From Mycobacterium asiaticum (GTDB lineage Bacteria > Actinomycetota > Actinomycetes > Mycobacteriales > Mycobacteriaceae), in assembly GCF_001673635.1 (NCBI RefSeq), contig NZ_LZMH01000037.1, forward strand, positions 124,001 to 188,000: a stretch of 64,000 bases of DNA, read 5' to 3'. Position numbers and translations under genes: made by a program. The notes under the pieces were generated by a model, which did not search any database, had not been told where the DNA came from, and saw only the letters and a list, made by a program, of their open reading frames with translations. Shown piece by piece: positions 54,177 through 64,000 of the stretch; the stretch's first letter is position 1, and the number at the start of each line of letters is the position of its first letter.

Positions 54177-57100
54177 ATGACCGCACCGGGGACTGCGTGC
54201 CCAGATACCCCGATCGCGGGGCTCGTCGAATTGGCGCTGACCGCACCAACTTTCCAACAGCTCAACGAGCGTGCCTCCGATCGACCCGACAAACTCGCAC
54301 TGGTAGGACCTGCCAGCGCGCGCCTTTTCGTGGCCGGCGCACTGGCACAACAGGGTCCGCTGCTGGTGGTCACCGCGACCGGTCGCGAGGCCGACGACCT
54401 GACCGCCGAGCTGCGCGGCGTGTACGGCGATGCGGTGGCCGTCTTCCCGTCCTGGGAGACCCTGCCGCACGAACGGCTCTCGCCGGGCATCGACACGGTC
54501 GGGACGCGGATGATGGTGCTGCGCCGGCTGGCGCACCCAGACGACGCGCGCCTGGGTCCCCCGTTGCGGGTCGTGGTGACGGCGGTGCGTTCCCTGCTGC
54601 AACCCATGGCGCCCGATCTCGGCCTGCAGGAACCGTTGACGCTGACCGTCGGCGACGAGACGCCGTTCGAGGACGTCGCGAGCCGGCTGGTCGAGCTGGC
54701 CTACACCCGGGTGGACATGGTGGGGCGGCGCGGCGAGTTCGCCGTGCGCGGCGGGATTCTGGACATCTTCGCCCCGACGGCCGAGCACCCGGTCCGGATC
54801 GAATTCTGGGGCGACGAGATTACCGAGATGCGGATGTTCTCGGTAGCCGACCAGCGCTCGATCCCTGAGATCGATGTCGACCACCTGATCGCGGTTGCTT
54901 GCCGGGAACTGCTGCTCACCGACGACGTCCGGGCGCGGGCGGCCGAGTTGGGCGTCCAACATCCCGGTTCGGAGAACACGGTCACCGGCAGCATCATCGA
55001 CATGCTGGCCAAACTGGCCGAGGGCATCCCGGTCGACGGGATGGAAGCGCTGCTCCCGGTATTACGCCCGGACGACCATGCCCTGCTGACCGACCAGCTG
55101 GCCGACGGCACCCCGGTGCTGGTGTGCGACCCGGAAAAGGTCCGCACCCGCGCCGCCGACCTGATCAAGACTGGCCGGGAATTCCTGGAGGCGTCCTGGT
55201 CGGTGGCGGCGCTGGGCACCGACGCGCCGGTCGACGTGGAGCAACTGGGCGGTTCGGGCTTCACCGAACTCGAGGACGTGCAGGCCGCGGCGAGCGCATC
55301 CGGACATCCGTGGTGGACGTTGAGCCAGCTGTCCGACGAGTCCGCCATCGAACTGGACATCCGCCCGGCGCCGTCCGCGCGGGGACACCAGCACGACATC
55401 GACGGGGTCTTCGCGATGCTGCGCGCGCACGTGGCCACCGGCGGGCATGCCGCCATGGTCGCGCCCGGCACCGGAACCGCCCATCGGATGGTTGAGCGGC
55501 TGGCCGAGTCGGACATCCCGGCCGCGATGCTGGACTCCGGTGCTGCACCCAAAGCTGGCGTCGTCGGGGTGCTCAAGGGCCCGCTGCACGACGGCGTGGT
55601 CATCCCCGGGGCCAACCTCGTCGTCATCACCGAAGCCGACCTGACCGGCAGCCGGGCCACCGCCGTCGAGGGCAAGCGCCTGGCGGCCAAGCGGCGCAAC
55701 ACCGTCGACCCGCTGGCACTGACCGCCGGGGACCTGGTGGTACACGACCAGCATGGTATCGGCCGGTTCGTGGAGATGGTCGAACGGACGGTCGGTGGCG
55801 CCCGCCGCGAGTACCTGGTGCTCGAGTACGCGTCCAGCAAGCGCGGCCAGCAGGCCGACCGGCTTTATGTCCCGATGGACTCGCTGGACCAGCTGTCGCG
55901 GTATGTCGGTGGCCAGGCGCCCGCGCTGAGCAAATTGGGCGGCAGCGACTGGGCCAACACCAAGACCAAGGCGCGCCGCGCCGTCCGGGAGATCGCCGGT
56001 GAACTGGTCGCGCTGTACGCCAAGCGTCAGGCCAGTCCCGGCCACGCTTTCGCACCGGACACGCCATGGCAGGCCGAGATGGAGGACGCGTTCGGCTTCA
56101 CCGAGACCGTCGACCAGTTGACCGCGATCACCGAAGTCAAGTCCGACATGGAAAAGCCGATCCCGATGGACCGGGTGATCTGCGGTGACGTCGGTTACGG
56201 CAAGACCGAGATCGCGGTCCGTGCGGCGTTCAAGGCGGTTCAGGACGGCAAGCAGGTCGCGGTGCTGGTGCCCACCACCCTGCTGGCCGACCAGCACTTG
56301 CAGACCTTCACCGACCGGATGGCCGGTTTCCCGGTCACCGTCAAGGGCCTGTCCCGCTTCACCGACCCCGCGGAATCCCGCAAGGTGATCGACGGCATGG
56401 CCGACGGATCGGTGGACGTCGTGATCGGCACCCACCGGCTGCTGCAGACCGGGGTGCGCTGGAAAGACCTTGGTTTGGTCGTGGTCGACGAGGAGCAGCG
56501 GTTCGGCGTCGAGCACAAGGAGCACATCAAGTCGCTGCGCACGCATGTCGACGTGCTGACCATGAGCGCCACCCCGATTCCGCGGACGCTGGAGATGAGC
56601 CTGGCCGGGATCCGCGAGATGTCGACCATCCTGACGCCACCCGAAGAGCGCTACCCGGTGTTGACCTACGTCGGCCCGCACGAGGACAAGCAGATCGCGG
56701 CTGCGTTGCGACGGGAATTGCTGCGCGATGGGCAGGCCTTCTACGTGCACAACCGGGTGAGCTCGATCGACCGGGCCGCCGCTCGGGTGCGGGAGCTGGT
56801 GCCCGAGGCCCGGGTCGTGGTGGCGCACGGCCAGATGCCCGAAGAGCGGCTGGAACGCACCGTGCAGGGCTTCTGGAACCGCGAATTCGACATCCTGGTG
56901 TGCACGACGATCGTCGAGACCGGCCTGGATATCTCCAATGCCAACACGCTGATCGTCGAGCGCGCCGACACGTTCGGCCTGTCCCAGTTGCATCAGCTCC
57001 GCGGTCGGGTGGGTCGCAGTCGGGAGCGTGGGTACGCCTACTTCCTGTACCCGCCGGACGCGCCGCTGACCGAGACGGCGTACGACCGGTTGGCGACCAT

Positions 57101-57848
57101 CGCGCAGAACAACGAGTTGGGCGCGGGCATGGCCGTGGCGCTGAAGGACCTGGAGATTCGCGGGGCCGGCAACGTGCTGGGCGTCGAGCAGTCCGGGCAC
57201 GTCGCCGGAGTTGGGTTCGACCTGTACGTGCGACTGGTCGGCGAGGCCGTCGAGGCGTACCGGGCCGCCGCCGACGGCAAGACGGTGACCACCGCCGAAG
57301 AGCCCAAGGACGTGCGCATCGACCTGCCCGTCGATGCCCACCTGCCGCCCGATTACATCGCCAGCGATCGGCTGCGGCTGGAGGCCTACCGGCGTCTGGC
57401 ATCGGCGACGGACGACGCCGGTGTCAACGCCGTCATCGAAGAGCTGACCGACCGGTACGGCCCGCCGCCCGAGCCGGCCCAGCGGCTGGTGGCGGTGGCA
57501 CGGCTGCGGTTGCTGTGCCGCGCGTCCGGGATCACCGAGGTCAGCGCCCCCTCGGCGGCCACCGTGCGGCTTTCGCCGCTGAACCTGCCGGATTCTGCGC
57601 AGGTGCGGCTGGCCCGGATGTATCCGGGCGCGCGCTACCGCGCGACGACGTCCACCGTGCAGGTTCCCATCCCGCGCACCGGCGGCGTGGGCGCCGCGCG
57701 GCTGCGTGACGTGGAGTTGGTGCAGATGGTGGCGGATTTGGTGACTGCACTCGCGGGCATCCCGCAGCAAGATATTGGTATAACGAACCCCGAGCCCGTC
57801 ACGTCGAGTAAGTCGAGTAAGTCGAGTAAGGAGCGGCAAGCGCGATGA
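54177..57848 (+). CDS. mfd: Transcription-repair coupling factor
   Basis: 1223 residues. Mfd removes stalled RNA polymerase and recruits UvrA. The UvrB-like N-terminus contains LPHERLSPG and [15 protein letters not shown]. The polymerase-interacting domain follows ([14 protein letters not shown]). The helicase motor has Walker [17 protein letters not shown], the box [14 protein letters not shown] (DEEQ form), and [15 protein letters not shown]. The C-terminal TRCF domain is present ([17 protein letters not shown]). Equals Rv1020. Its last codons include a triplicated 9-bp unit and overlap mazG by 4 bp. Confidence 0.97.
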   Translation: MTAPGTACPDTPIAGLVELALTAPTFQQLNERASDRPDKLALVGPASARLFVAGALAQQGPLLVVTATGREADDLTAELRGVYGDAVAVFPSWETLPHERLSPGIDTVGTRMMVLRRLAHPDDARLGPPLRVVVTAVRSLLQPMAPDLGLQEPLTLTVGDETPFEDVASRLVELAYTRVDMVGRRGEFAVRGGILDIFAPTAEHPVRIEFWGDEITEMRMFSVADQRSIPEIDVDHLIAVACRELLLTDDVRARAAELGVQHPGSENTVTGSIIDMLAKLAEGIPVDGMEALLPVLRPDDHALLTDQLADGTPVLVCDPEKVRTRAADLIKTGREFLEASWSVAALGTDAPVDVEQLGGSGFTELEDVQAAASASGHPWWTLSQLSDESAIELDIRPAPSARGHQHDIDGVFAMLRAHVATGGHAAMVAPGTGTAHRMVERLAESDIPAAMLDSGAAPKAGVVGVLKGPLHDGVVIPGANLVVITEADLTGSRATAVEGKRLAAKRRNTVDPLALTAGDLVVHDQHGIGRFVEMVERTVGGARREYLVLEYASSKRGQQADRLYVPMDSLDQLSRYVGGQAPALSKLGGSDWANTKTKARRAVREIAGELVALYAKRQASPGHAFAPDTPWQAEMEDAFGFTETVDQLTAITEVKSDMEKPIPMDRVICGDVGYGKTEIAVRAAFKAVQDGKQVAVLVPTTLLADQHLQTFTDRMAGFPVTVKGLSRFTDPAESRKVIDGMADGSVDVVIGTHRLLQTGVRWKDLGLVVVDEEQRFGVEHKEHIKSLRTHVDVLTMSATPIPRTLEMSLAGIREMSTILTPPEERYPVLTYVGPHEDKQIAAALRRELLRDGQAFYVHNRVSSIDRAAARVRELVPEARVVVAHGQMPEERLERTVQGFWNREFDILVCTTIVETGLDISNANTLIVERADTFGLSQLHQLRGRVGRSRERGYAYFLYPPDAPLTETAYDRLATIAQNNELGAGMAVALKDLEIRGAGNVLGVEQSGHVAGVGFDLYVRLVGEAVEAYRAAADGKTVTTAEEPKDVRIDLPVDAHLPPDYIASDRLRLEAYRRLASATDDAGVNAVIEELTDRYGPPPEPAQRLVAVARLRLLCRASGITEVSAPSAATVRLSPLNLPDSAQVRLARMYPGARYRATTSTVQVPIPRTGGVGAARLRDVELVQMVADLVTALAGIPQQDIGITNPEPVTSSKSSKSSKERQAR
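57803..57829 (+). repeat. Three tandem copies of a 9-bp unit near the mfd stop
   Basis: GTCGAGTAA three times in a row, out of phase with translation so that it encodes a Ser-Ser-Lys pattern. It adds nine residues to a poorly conserved tail and could vary between strains. Confidence 0.9.
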
Positions 57849-58930
57849 CGACTGTCGTCCTGGTCGACCCCCGCCGCCCCTCGCTGGTGCCGGTCGAAGC
57901 GATCGAGCTCCTCAGTGGTGAAGTGCAGTACACGGAGGAGATGCCGATCGCGGTGCCGTGGTCGCTGCCCGACGCGCACCCGGCGCACACCGGCGCGGAC
58001 GCGCCGGTGCTGTTGTCCTCAGACCCCAACCACCCCGCCGTCACCGCCCGGCTCGCCGCCGGTGCCCGGCTGATCTCGGCGCCTGCGGGTCAGCGCGGTG
58101 AACGGCTGGTCGATGCGGTCGCGATGATGGACAAGCTGCGCACCGCGGGCCCCTGGGAGAGCGAGCAGACCCACGACTCGCTGCGCCGGTATCTGCTGGA
58201 GGAGACGTACGAGCTGCTGGATGCCGTGCACAGCGGCAATGTGGAACAGCTGCGCGAAGAACTCGGTGATCTGCTGTTGCAGGTGCTTTTTCACGCCCGC
58301 ATCGCCGAGGATGCGGCGCTGCTGCCGTTCACTATTGACGACGTCGCCGACACGCTGATGCGCAAGCTCGGCAACCGGGTCCCGGGAGTGCTTGCGGGGG
58401 AATCTATTTCGCTGCAGGATCAACTGGCGCAGTGGGAGGAACGCAAGGCGGCCGAGAAACCCAGGGGTTCGGTGCTGGACGACGTGCACACCGGTCAGCC
58501 GGCATTGGCGTTGGCGCAGAAGGTGATTCATCGCCTCGTTCAGGCCGGCCTGCCCGCCGAGCTGATTCCCGAGGAGCTCACCACGATTACGCTGTCGGCC
58601 GAAGTCGATGCGGAAAACACCTTGCGGGCAGCGGTTTTGGACTTTGTCGACACGGTTCGCGGTGTGGAGAAGGCGATTGCGGCGGCGCGGCGCGGTGACA
58701 GTGTCGCTGAGGAACTCGACATGAGTCCGCTCGGCTTCGTCACCGAGGACGAGTGGCGCGCGCATTGGCCGCTCGGCGAAGTGCCCGAGGAGCCGTCGGC
58801 GCCGGCCGTCGAGCCCCGGGTCGAGCCCGGGCTCGAGCCCGCCGTCGAGGACGCCGCCGAGGAGGAACCCCTCGCGGCGTCCGCGTCCGTTAAGGAGTCC
58901 CGGCCCAAAAAGCGCAAAGGGCGCCGCTGA
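57845..58930 (+). CDS. mazG: Nucleoside triphosphate pyrophosphohydrolase MazG, with extended tail
   Basis: 361 residues from an ATG overlapping mfd (ATGA). It hydrolyses (d)NTPs, including oxidised ones. The MazG core is clear: [25 protein letters not shown] and the E-E-x-x-D pattern in [22 protein letters not shown] second half-domain follows ([15 protein letters not shown]). The last 60 residues are acidic, Pro/Glu/Val-rich and end in KKRKGRR; with a family length of about 325 this tail is longer than in M. tuberculosis (Rv1021). Confidence 0.94.
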   Translation: MTTVVLVDPRRPSLVPVEAIELLSGEVQYTEEMPIAVPWSLPDAHPAHTGADAPVLLSSDPNHPAVTARLAAGARLISAPAGQRGERLVDAVAMMDKLRTAGPWESEQTHDSLRRYLLEETYELLDAVHSGNVEQLREELGDLLLQVLFHARIAEDAALLPFTIDDVADTLMRKLGNRVPGVLAGESISLQDQLAQWEERKAAEKPRGSVLDDVHTGQPALALAQKVIHRLVQAGLPAELIPEELTTITLSAEVDAENTLRAAVLDFVDTVRGVEKAIAAARRGDSVAEELDMSPLGFVTEDEWRAHWPLGEVPEEPSAPAVEPRVEPGLEPAVEDAAEEEPLAASASVKESRPKKRKGRR

Positions 58931-59126
58931 GGGTCGCTCGTCGATGTTTGCGGTGACTCAGACGGTTTTCACAAACATGCTGCTGAGGAATCACTGATCG
59001 GCTCCAATCCAGCACAAATCTGTGTGCTGGACGGCGAACTCGCCCGGGCGGCCGGCGAACCCATGGGACGATGTCTGGGGCTTTAAGAGACAAGTGGCCG
59101 CATGGGGAGACCAACAGGGAGAGTTT
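58931..59126. other. Gap upstream of lpqU
   Basis: 196 bp. It holds a weak dyad (ATGTTTG ... CAAACAT, 58944-58979) just after the mazG stop, which could slow transcription but has no T tract. A promoter for lpqU is expected here. Confidence 0.35.
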
Positions 59127-59858
59127 GTGTCGCCGAGACGCTGGTTGCGCGCGGTCGCCGTGATAGGGGCGACCGCGATGCTGTTGGCGTCAAGTTGCAC
59201 CTGGCAGCTCAGCCTTTTCATCCCCGAAGGCGTGCCGCCCCCGGCGGGGGATCCAGTGCCTCCGGTCGACACGCACGTCAGCGGCCGGCCTGCGGATCAG
59301 TTGCGGGAATGGGCGCAGCAGCGCGCTCCCGCACTGGAAATGCCGGTCATCGCGCTAGAGGCGTACGCGTATGCCGCTCGCGTCGCCGAGGTCGAGAACC
59401 CGAAGTGTCATATCGCGTGGACGACGCTTGCGGGCATTGGCCAGGTGGAGAGTCATAACGGCACTTACCGGGGCGCGGCCATCGCCCCCAACGGAGACGT
59501 CCGGCCCCCCATCCGGGGTGTTCGGCTCGACGGCACCGGCGACAACTTGCGCATCGTGGACACCGACGCGGGGGTCCTGGATGGCGACGACGGGGTCGAG
59601 CGCGCGATGGGGCCGATGCAGTTCATCTCCGAGACCTGGCGGTTGTACGGGGTCGACGCCAACAACGACGGCGTCGCCAGTCCGGACAACATCGACGATG
59701 CCGCCCTCTCGGCCGCGGGCTATTTGTGCTGGCGCGGAAAGGATCTCGCGACGCCCCGGGGGTGGATCACCGCGCTGCGGGCCTACAACAACTCCGGCGT
59801 CTATGCGCGGGCGGTCCGGGACTGGGCGACCGCCTACGCGGCGGGTCATCCGCTGTAG
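59127..59858 (+). CDS. lpqU: Lipoprotein LpqU, lytic transglycosylase-like
   Basis: 243 residues from the GTG at 59127 with GGGAGA upstream; this equals the M. tuberculosis length (Rv1022). The lipobox LASSC puts the lipidated Cys near residue 24. The mature part is a transglycosylase domain: GIGQVESHNGTYRG with the catalytic Glu, AMGPMQFISETWRLYG and ALRAYNNSGVYARAV. It would cut peptidoglycan between sugars at the outer side of the membrane. Confidence 0.93.
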   Translation: MSPRRWLRAVAVIGATAMLLASSCTWQLSLFIPEGVPPPAGDPVPPVDTHVSGRPADQLREWAQQRAPALEMPVIALEAYAYAARVAEVENPKCHIAWTTLAGIGQVESHNGTYRGAAIAPNGDVRPPIRGVRLDGTGDNLRIVDTDAGVLDGDDGVERAMGPMQFISETWRLYGVDANNDGVASPDNIDDAALSAAGYLCWRGKDLATPRGWITALRAYNNSGVYARAVRDWATAYAAGHPL

Positions 59859-59892
59859 AAGGATGGTCCGGGTAACCGAGGCTTTAGGCTGA

Positions 59893-61224
<1,332 letters not shown>

Positions 61225-61229
61225 ATAGT

Positions 61230-61925
61230 TTGGCCGCCAAGTCCGATCCGAAACGCCGATCCCCGGCTTCCCGGCCGGGGAAGCCCGGTGATTCGGGTCG
61301 GGGGCGTCGCTCTTCGGGCACGGTGAAGCCGGTTGCCAAGCCGCTGTCGCGGCCGCAGTCCAAGCCCGCACAGACCGCGCCCGACGAGAGTCGCCACGCG
61401 GGCCGCTCGCAGGAACATGTCGTCGAACCGATCAGGCGGTCGTTCACCGAATCCGTTGAGCAGCGGTCGGATCAGCGGTTGGGCTTCACCGCGCGGCGGG
61501 CGGCGATCCTGGCCGCGGTGGTGTGTGTGCTGACGCTGACCATCGCCGGTCCGGTGCGCACGTATTTCGCTCAGCGCACCGAGATGGCGCAACTGTCGGC
61601 GACCGAGGCCGCGCTGCGCGGCCAGATCAAGGAATTGGAGCAACGCAAAGGTCAGCTGGCCGACCCGGCGTACATCGCCGCGCAAGCCCGCGAGCGGCTC
61701 GGTTTCGTCAAGCCTGGTGACATTCCGTTCCAGGTGCAGCTTCCGCCGACGGCCGCGGTGCCTGCGCAACCGGGGGAGGAGGCTGGCGGGCACCCCAAGA
61801 ACGAGCCGTGGTACACCTCGCTGTGGCACACCATCGCGGACACGCCGCACTTGCCCCCGGCTGCTCCGGCCGCCCCGGCGGCGCCCGGGCAGGAGCCCCC
61901 GAACCCGACGGTCCCCGGTGGTTGA
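61230..61925 (+). CDS. ftsB: FtsB/DivIC-like septum formation initiator
   Basis: 231 residues from a TTG 5 bp after the eno stop. A basic, Pro/Ser-rich cytoplasmic region (1-88) precedes a single membrane helix (AAILAAVVCVLTLTIAGPV) and a coiled coil (QRTEMAQLSATEAALRGQIKELEQRK), with the DivIC close (DPAYIAAQARERLGFVKPGD). The end is Pro/Ala-rich. It equals Rv1024, described as FtsB of the divisome. The eno stop and the TTG are so close that translation may be coupled. Confidence 0.87.
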   Translation: MAAKSDPKRRSPASRPGKPGDSGRGRRSSGTVKPVAKPLSRPQSKPAQTAPDESRHAGRSQEHVVEPIRRSFTESVEQRSDQRLGFTARRAAILAAVVCVLTLTIAGPVRTYFAQRTEMAQLSATEAALRGQIKELEQRKGQLADPAYIAAQARERLGFVKPGDIPFQVQLPPTAAVPAQPGEEAGGHPKNEPWYTSLWHTIADTPHLPPAAPAAPAAPGQEPPNPTVPGG

Positions 61926-62406
61926 TCGTGCCGACTTGGAGGTGGTGGCGCGTCAGCTCGGCCGTGAGCCGCGTGGGGTGCTGGAGATCGCCTACCGATG
62001 TCCAGACGGTTCACCGGGTGTGGTGAAGACGGCGCCGAAACTGCCTGATGGGACACCGTTTCCGACGTTGTACTACCTCACGCATCCGGTGCTCACGGCA
62101 GCCGCCAGTCGATTGGAGACCACCGGCCTGATGCGTGAGATGACCGCGCGTTTGGGTGCCGACCCGTCGTTGGCGGCCGCGTATCAGCGTGCCCACGAGT
62201 CGTATCTGGCCGAGCGGGACGCGATTGAACCATTGGGGACGACGTTTTCCGGTGGCGGCATGCCGGACCGGGTCAAGTGTCTGCATGTGCTGATTGCGCA
62301 TTCGCTGGCCAAGGGGCCCGGGGTCAATCCGTTGGGTGACGAGGCGGTTGCGTTGTTAGCCGCCGAGCCGGGAATAGCGGCTTTGATTGCGGGACAGTGG
62401 AAATGA
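61918..62406 (+). CDS. DUF501-family conserved protein
   Basis: 162 residues from a GTG overlapping the FtsB stop by 8 bp. The protein matches Rv1025: VVARQLGREPRGVLEIAYRC, PKLPDGTPFPTLYYLTHP, SRLETTGLMREM, and MPDRVKCLHVLIAHSLAKGPGVNPLGDEA, which has a conserved Cys and His. The function is unknown. It always sits between ftsB and ppx in mycobacteria. Confidence 0.92.
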   Translation: MVDRADLEVVARQLGREPRGVLEIAYRCPDGSPGVVKTAPKLPDGTPFPTLYYLTHPVLTAAASRLETTGLMREMTARLGADPSLAAAYQRAHESYLAERDAIEPLGTTFSGGGMPDRVKCLHVLIAHSLAKGPGVNPLGDEAVALLAAEPGIAALIAGQWK

Positions 62407-63350
62407 CGCGGCTGGCTGGAATCGACTGCGGTACCAACTCGATTCGGTTGTTGATTGCGGACTGCGTCGACGGACGGTTACGGGACGTCCATCGCGAGAT
62501 GCGGATCGTGCGGCTGGGTCAGGGGGTGGATGCGACCGGCTCGTTTGCGCCTGAAGCGATTGCGCGCACGCGGGCCGCGCTGGTCGATTACGCGGAGTTG
62601 CTGCGGGTGCATGGGGTTTCGCGGGTGCGGATGGTCGCGACGTCGGCCACACGGGACGCCGGGAACCGGGATGTGTTCTTTGCGATGACGGCGGAAGTTT
62701 TGGGGGCGGTGATTCCCGGCGCGATCGCCGAGGTGATCACGGGGGCGGAGGAGGCCGAGCTGTCGTTCGCCGGTGCGGTTGGCGAATTGGACAGCACGGA
62801 TGCACCTTTCGTGGTTGTAGACCTGGGTGGCGGCTCGACGGAGATCGTGGTCGGTAAGGCGGCGGATGACGTGGTGGCGAGTTATTCGGCCGATATTGGT
62901 TGCGTCCGCCTGACCGAGCGTTGCTTGCACTCCGACCCGCCCACGCCGGAGGAGGTTGCGACGGCCCGGTCGGTGGTCCGTGAGCGGCTCGCCGTGGCGT
63001 TGCGCGCCGTGCCGGTGGAGGGGGCCCGCTGTTGGGTCGGTGTTGCCGGGACGATGACTACGTTGTCGGCCTTGGCCCACGGTATGGCGGTGTATGACTC
63101 TGCTGCGATTCATCTTTCGCGGGTGGGGCGCGACTCTTTGCTGGCGGTGTGTGAGCAGTTGATCGCTATGCCGCGGTCGGAACGGGCGAAGCTTGGGCCG
63201 ATGCACGAAGGGCGCGTCGACGTGATCGGCGGAGGTGCGATCGTGGTGCAGGAGTTGGCCAATGAGTTGTATGCGCGGGCCGGTATTGCGGAGTTGACCG
63301 TCAGCGAACACGACATCTTGGACGGGATTGTTCTGTCGATAGCGGGATAG
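62403..63350 (+). CDS. ppx2: Exopolyphosphatase/guanosine pentaphosphatase family protein
   Basis: 315 residues from the ATG overlapping DUF501 (ATGA). The sugar-kinase/actin-type fold has GIDCGTNSIRLLIAD at the N-terminus, the catalytic Glu region ITGAEEAELSFAG, the phosphate loop VVVDLGGGSTEIV and the adenosine site VGVAGTMTTLSALA. It equals Rv1026, called Ppx2. Members hydrolyse polyphosphate or pppGpp; which one applies here is unclear. Confidence 0.92.
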   Translation: MTRLAGIDCGTNSIRLLIADCVDGRLRDVHREMRIVRLGQGVDATGSFAPEAIARTRAALVDYAELLRVHGVSRVRMVATSATRDAGNRDVFFAMTAEVLGAVIPGAIAEVITGAEEAELSFAGAVGELDSTDAPFVVVDLGGGSTEIVVGKAADDVVASYSADIGCVRLTERCLHSDPPTPEEVATARSVVRERLAVALRAVPVEGARCWVGVAGTMTTLSALAHGMAVYDSAAIHLSRVGRDSLLAVCEQLIAMPRSERAKLGPMHEGRVDVIGGGAIVVQELANELYARAGIAELTVSEHDILDGIVLSIAG

Positions 63351-63360
63351 CTTTTCTCGG

Positions 63361-63663
63361 CTCTCAGGGGGATGTGCGTCGTTGCCCGGCTTGTAGCGAC
63401 ATTGTCGGTGGCGCGGTGGGGTGGCGGACGCGTGGGTCGACGGCGGCGGTCGGGGTCTGTGGACGCGTGAGGGTCGACGGCGGCGGTCGGGGTCTGCGGA
63501 CGCGTGAGGGTCGGTGGCCGCGGCAGGTGGCCGTGGGGACGGTCTGTGGGGCCGTCGTGCGGGGCCGGCGGCCGGCGTCGAACGCGATTAGCGCTCGCGG
63601 TCCGTTCCTGGCGCTCTCAGGGGGATGTGCGTCGTTGCCCGGCTTGTAGCGACATTGTCGGTG
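63361..63663. repeat. 50-bp direct repeats enclosing a 37-bp tandem repeat
   Basis: Perfect copies of 50 bp stand at 63361-63410 and 63614-63663 (start CTCTCAGGGGGATGTGCGTC). Between them a 37-bp unit with the core GTCGACGGCGGCGGTCGGGG is repeated at 63436, 63473 and, degenerate, 63510. The gap of 377 bp between ppx and the next gene contains nothing else that looks like a gene. Confidence 0.9.
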
Positions 63664-63727
63664 TGCGTCATCCACAGCCGAAATGTGCTGACTGGCGGCA
63701 CGTGGACGCGAATGCAACGTTCGAGTC

Positions 63728-64000
63728 ATGAGCGTGCTGCTACGAGGAACCGAGCTTCGCTATGTGCTTACCTACCAGTTGGTGTTGCACGGACCCGCGA
63801 CTATTCCGGAACTCATCGATGCCCTCAAGTGGCATGGCTTTACCGTCAACGGTCGGGCATCGAAAGCCATTTCCGATGCACTGCGATGGGAGATGGGACG
63901 GGGGCGGGTTGACCGCGTCAGACGGGGCAAGTATGCGGCGCTGGAATTTCCGCGCGGCACCGAACACCGGATGCACCAGCGAGTTCTGGCGTTGCGAGGG
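63728..64000 (+). CDS. Small winged-helix-like protein of unknown function (3' end cut by window edge)
   Basis: 91 codons from an ATG run to the window edge. The text LRYVLTYQLVLHGPATIPELIDALKWHGFTV followed by GRASKAISDALRWEMGRGRV and VRRGKYAALEF has the helix-turn-helix plus wing rhythm seen at the N-terminus of AbiEi-like antitoxins and related regulators. I do not recognise the family. The next residues (GTEHRMHQRVLALRG) may lead to a second domain. Confidence 0.6.
   Translation, partial: MSVLLRGTELRYVLTYQLVLHGPATIPELIDALKWHGFTVNGRASKAISDALRWEMGRGRVDRVRRGKYAALEFPRGTEHRMHQRVLALRG

Noticed and set aside
55062..57839. 925-codon minus-strand frame opposite mfd
   Set aside because: Antisense shadow of mfd, without any recognisable domain.
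59058..59126. Longer LpqU start upstream
   Set aside because: It would place non-hydrophobic residues before the signal peptide and lacks a ribosome site.
63432..63520. Possible CRISPR-like repeats
   Set aside because: The 37-bp units are contiguous, only two full copies, with no spacers.

Overview
The window comes from a slow-growing Mycobacterium. The sequence is GC-rich, uses many GTG starts with 4-bp start/stop overlaps, and carries a PE/PPE pair. The housekeeping genes follow the gene order Rv1004c to Rv1026 known from M. tuberculosis: pabB, metS, tatD, rpfB, ksgA, ispE, pks16, pth, rplY, lpqT, prsA, glmU, a tetR gene, mfd, mazG, lpqU, eno, ftsB-like, a DUF501 gene and ppx. A M. avium-complex-like species is a guess from layout and recollection only; no database was searched.

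Three accessory blocks interrupt this backbone. Block A (about 2.5-32.3 kb) lies between pabB and metS and is the most unusual part. It starts with an ECF41-type sigma factor and its flavoprotein partner, preceded by an ECF41-like promoter. Next come an FkbM methyltransferase, a GAF-GGDEF-EAL cyclic-di-GMP protein and a lipoprotein whose size and place match Rv1006. Two convergent gene clusters follow that together look like a Wzx/Wzy-type exopolysaccharide pathway. The plus-strand cluster encodes a Wzz/BY-kinase-like protein, a Wzy/O-antigen-ligase-like protein and a GT4-FkbM fusion. The minus-strand cluster encodes an RfbF-like nucleotidyltransferase, a PIG-L deacetylase, an RfbC-like epimerase, a WecG-type transferase, a polyprenyl-phosphate sugar-phosphate transferase, a Wzx flippase, a GT2-GT4 fusion, two C-methyltransferase-like proteins and a GT4. 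A frameshifted REP13E12 element lies where they converge. The block ends with a PE/PPE pair, two TetR regulators, a hexapeptide acetyltransferase and a PAS protein. A 52-bp tandem repeat separates it from metS.

Block B (41.8-47.9 kb) lies between rplY and lpqT. It holds a short-chain dehydrogenase, a cytochrome P450, a very large cyclase-ATPase-LuxR regulator and a deazaflavin-dependent reductase with a damaged N-terminus. Related long inverted repeats, probable bidirectional terminators, stand on both sides and a third follows pks16. Block C is small: a short exported protein and a diaminopimelate-decarboxylase-like gene between the Rv1019-type tetR and mfd. An arsC-like gene is also placed between lpqT and prsA.

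The backbone groups into known units: rpfB-ksgA-ispE (with a leader hairpin), pth-rplY, prsA-arsC-lpqT, mfd-mazG, and eno-ftsB-DUF501-ppx. In the polysaccharide block the inferred flow is: RfbF, RfbC and PIG-L-type enzymes modify sugars; the phosphotransferase loads the first sugar onto polyprenyl phosphate; the glycosyltransferases and methyltransferases extend and decorate the unit; Wzx flips it; the Wzy-like protein polymerises it; the Wzz-like protein sets chain length. The cyclic-di-GMP protein next door may control output. Both window edges cut a gene.
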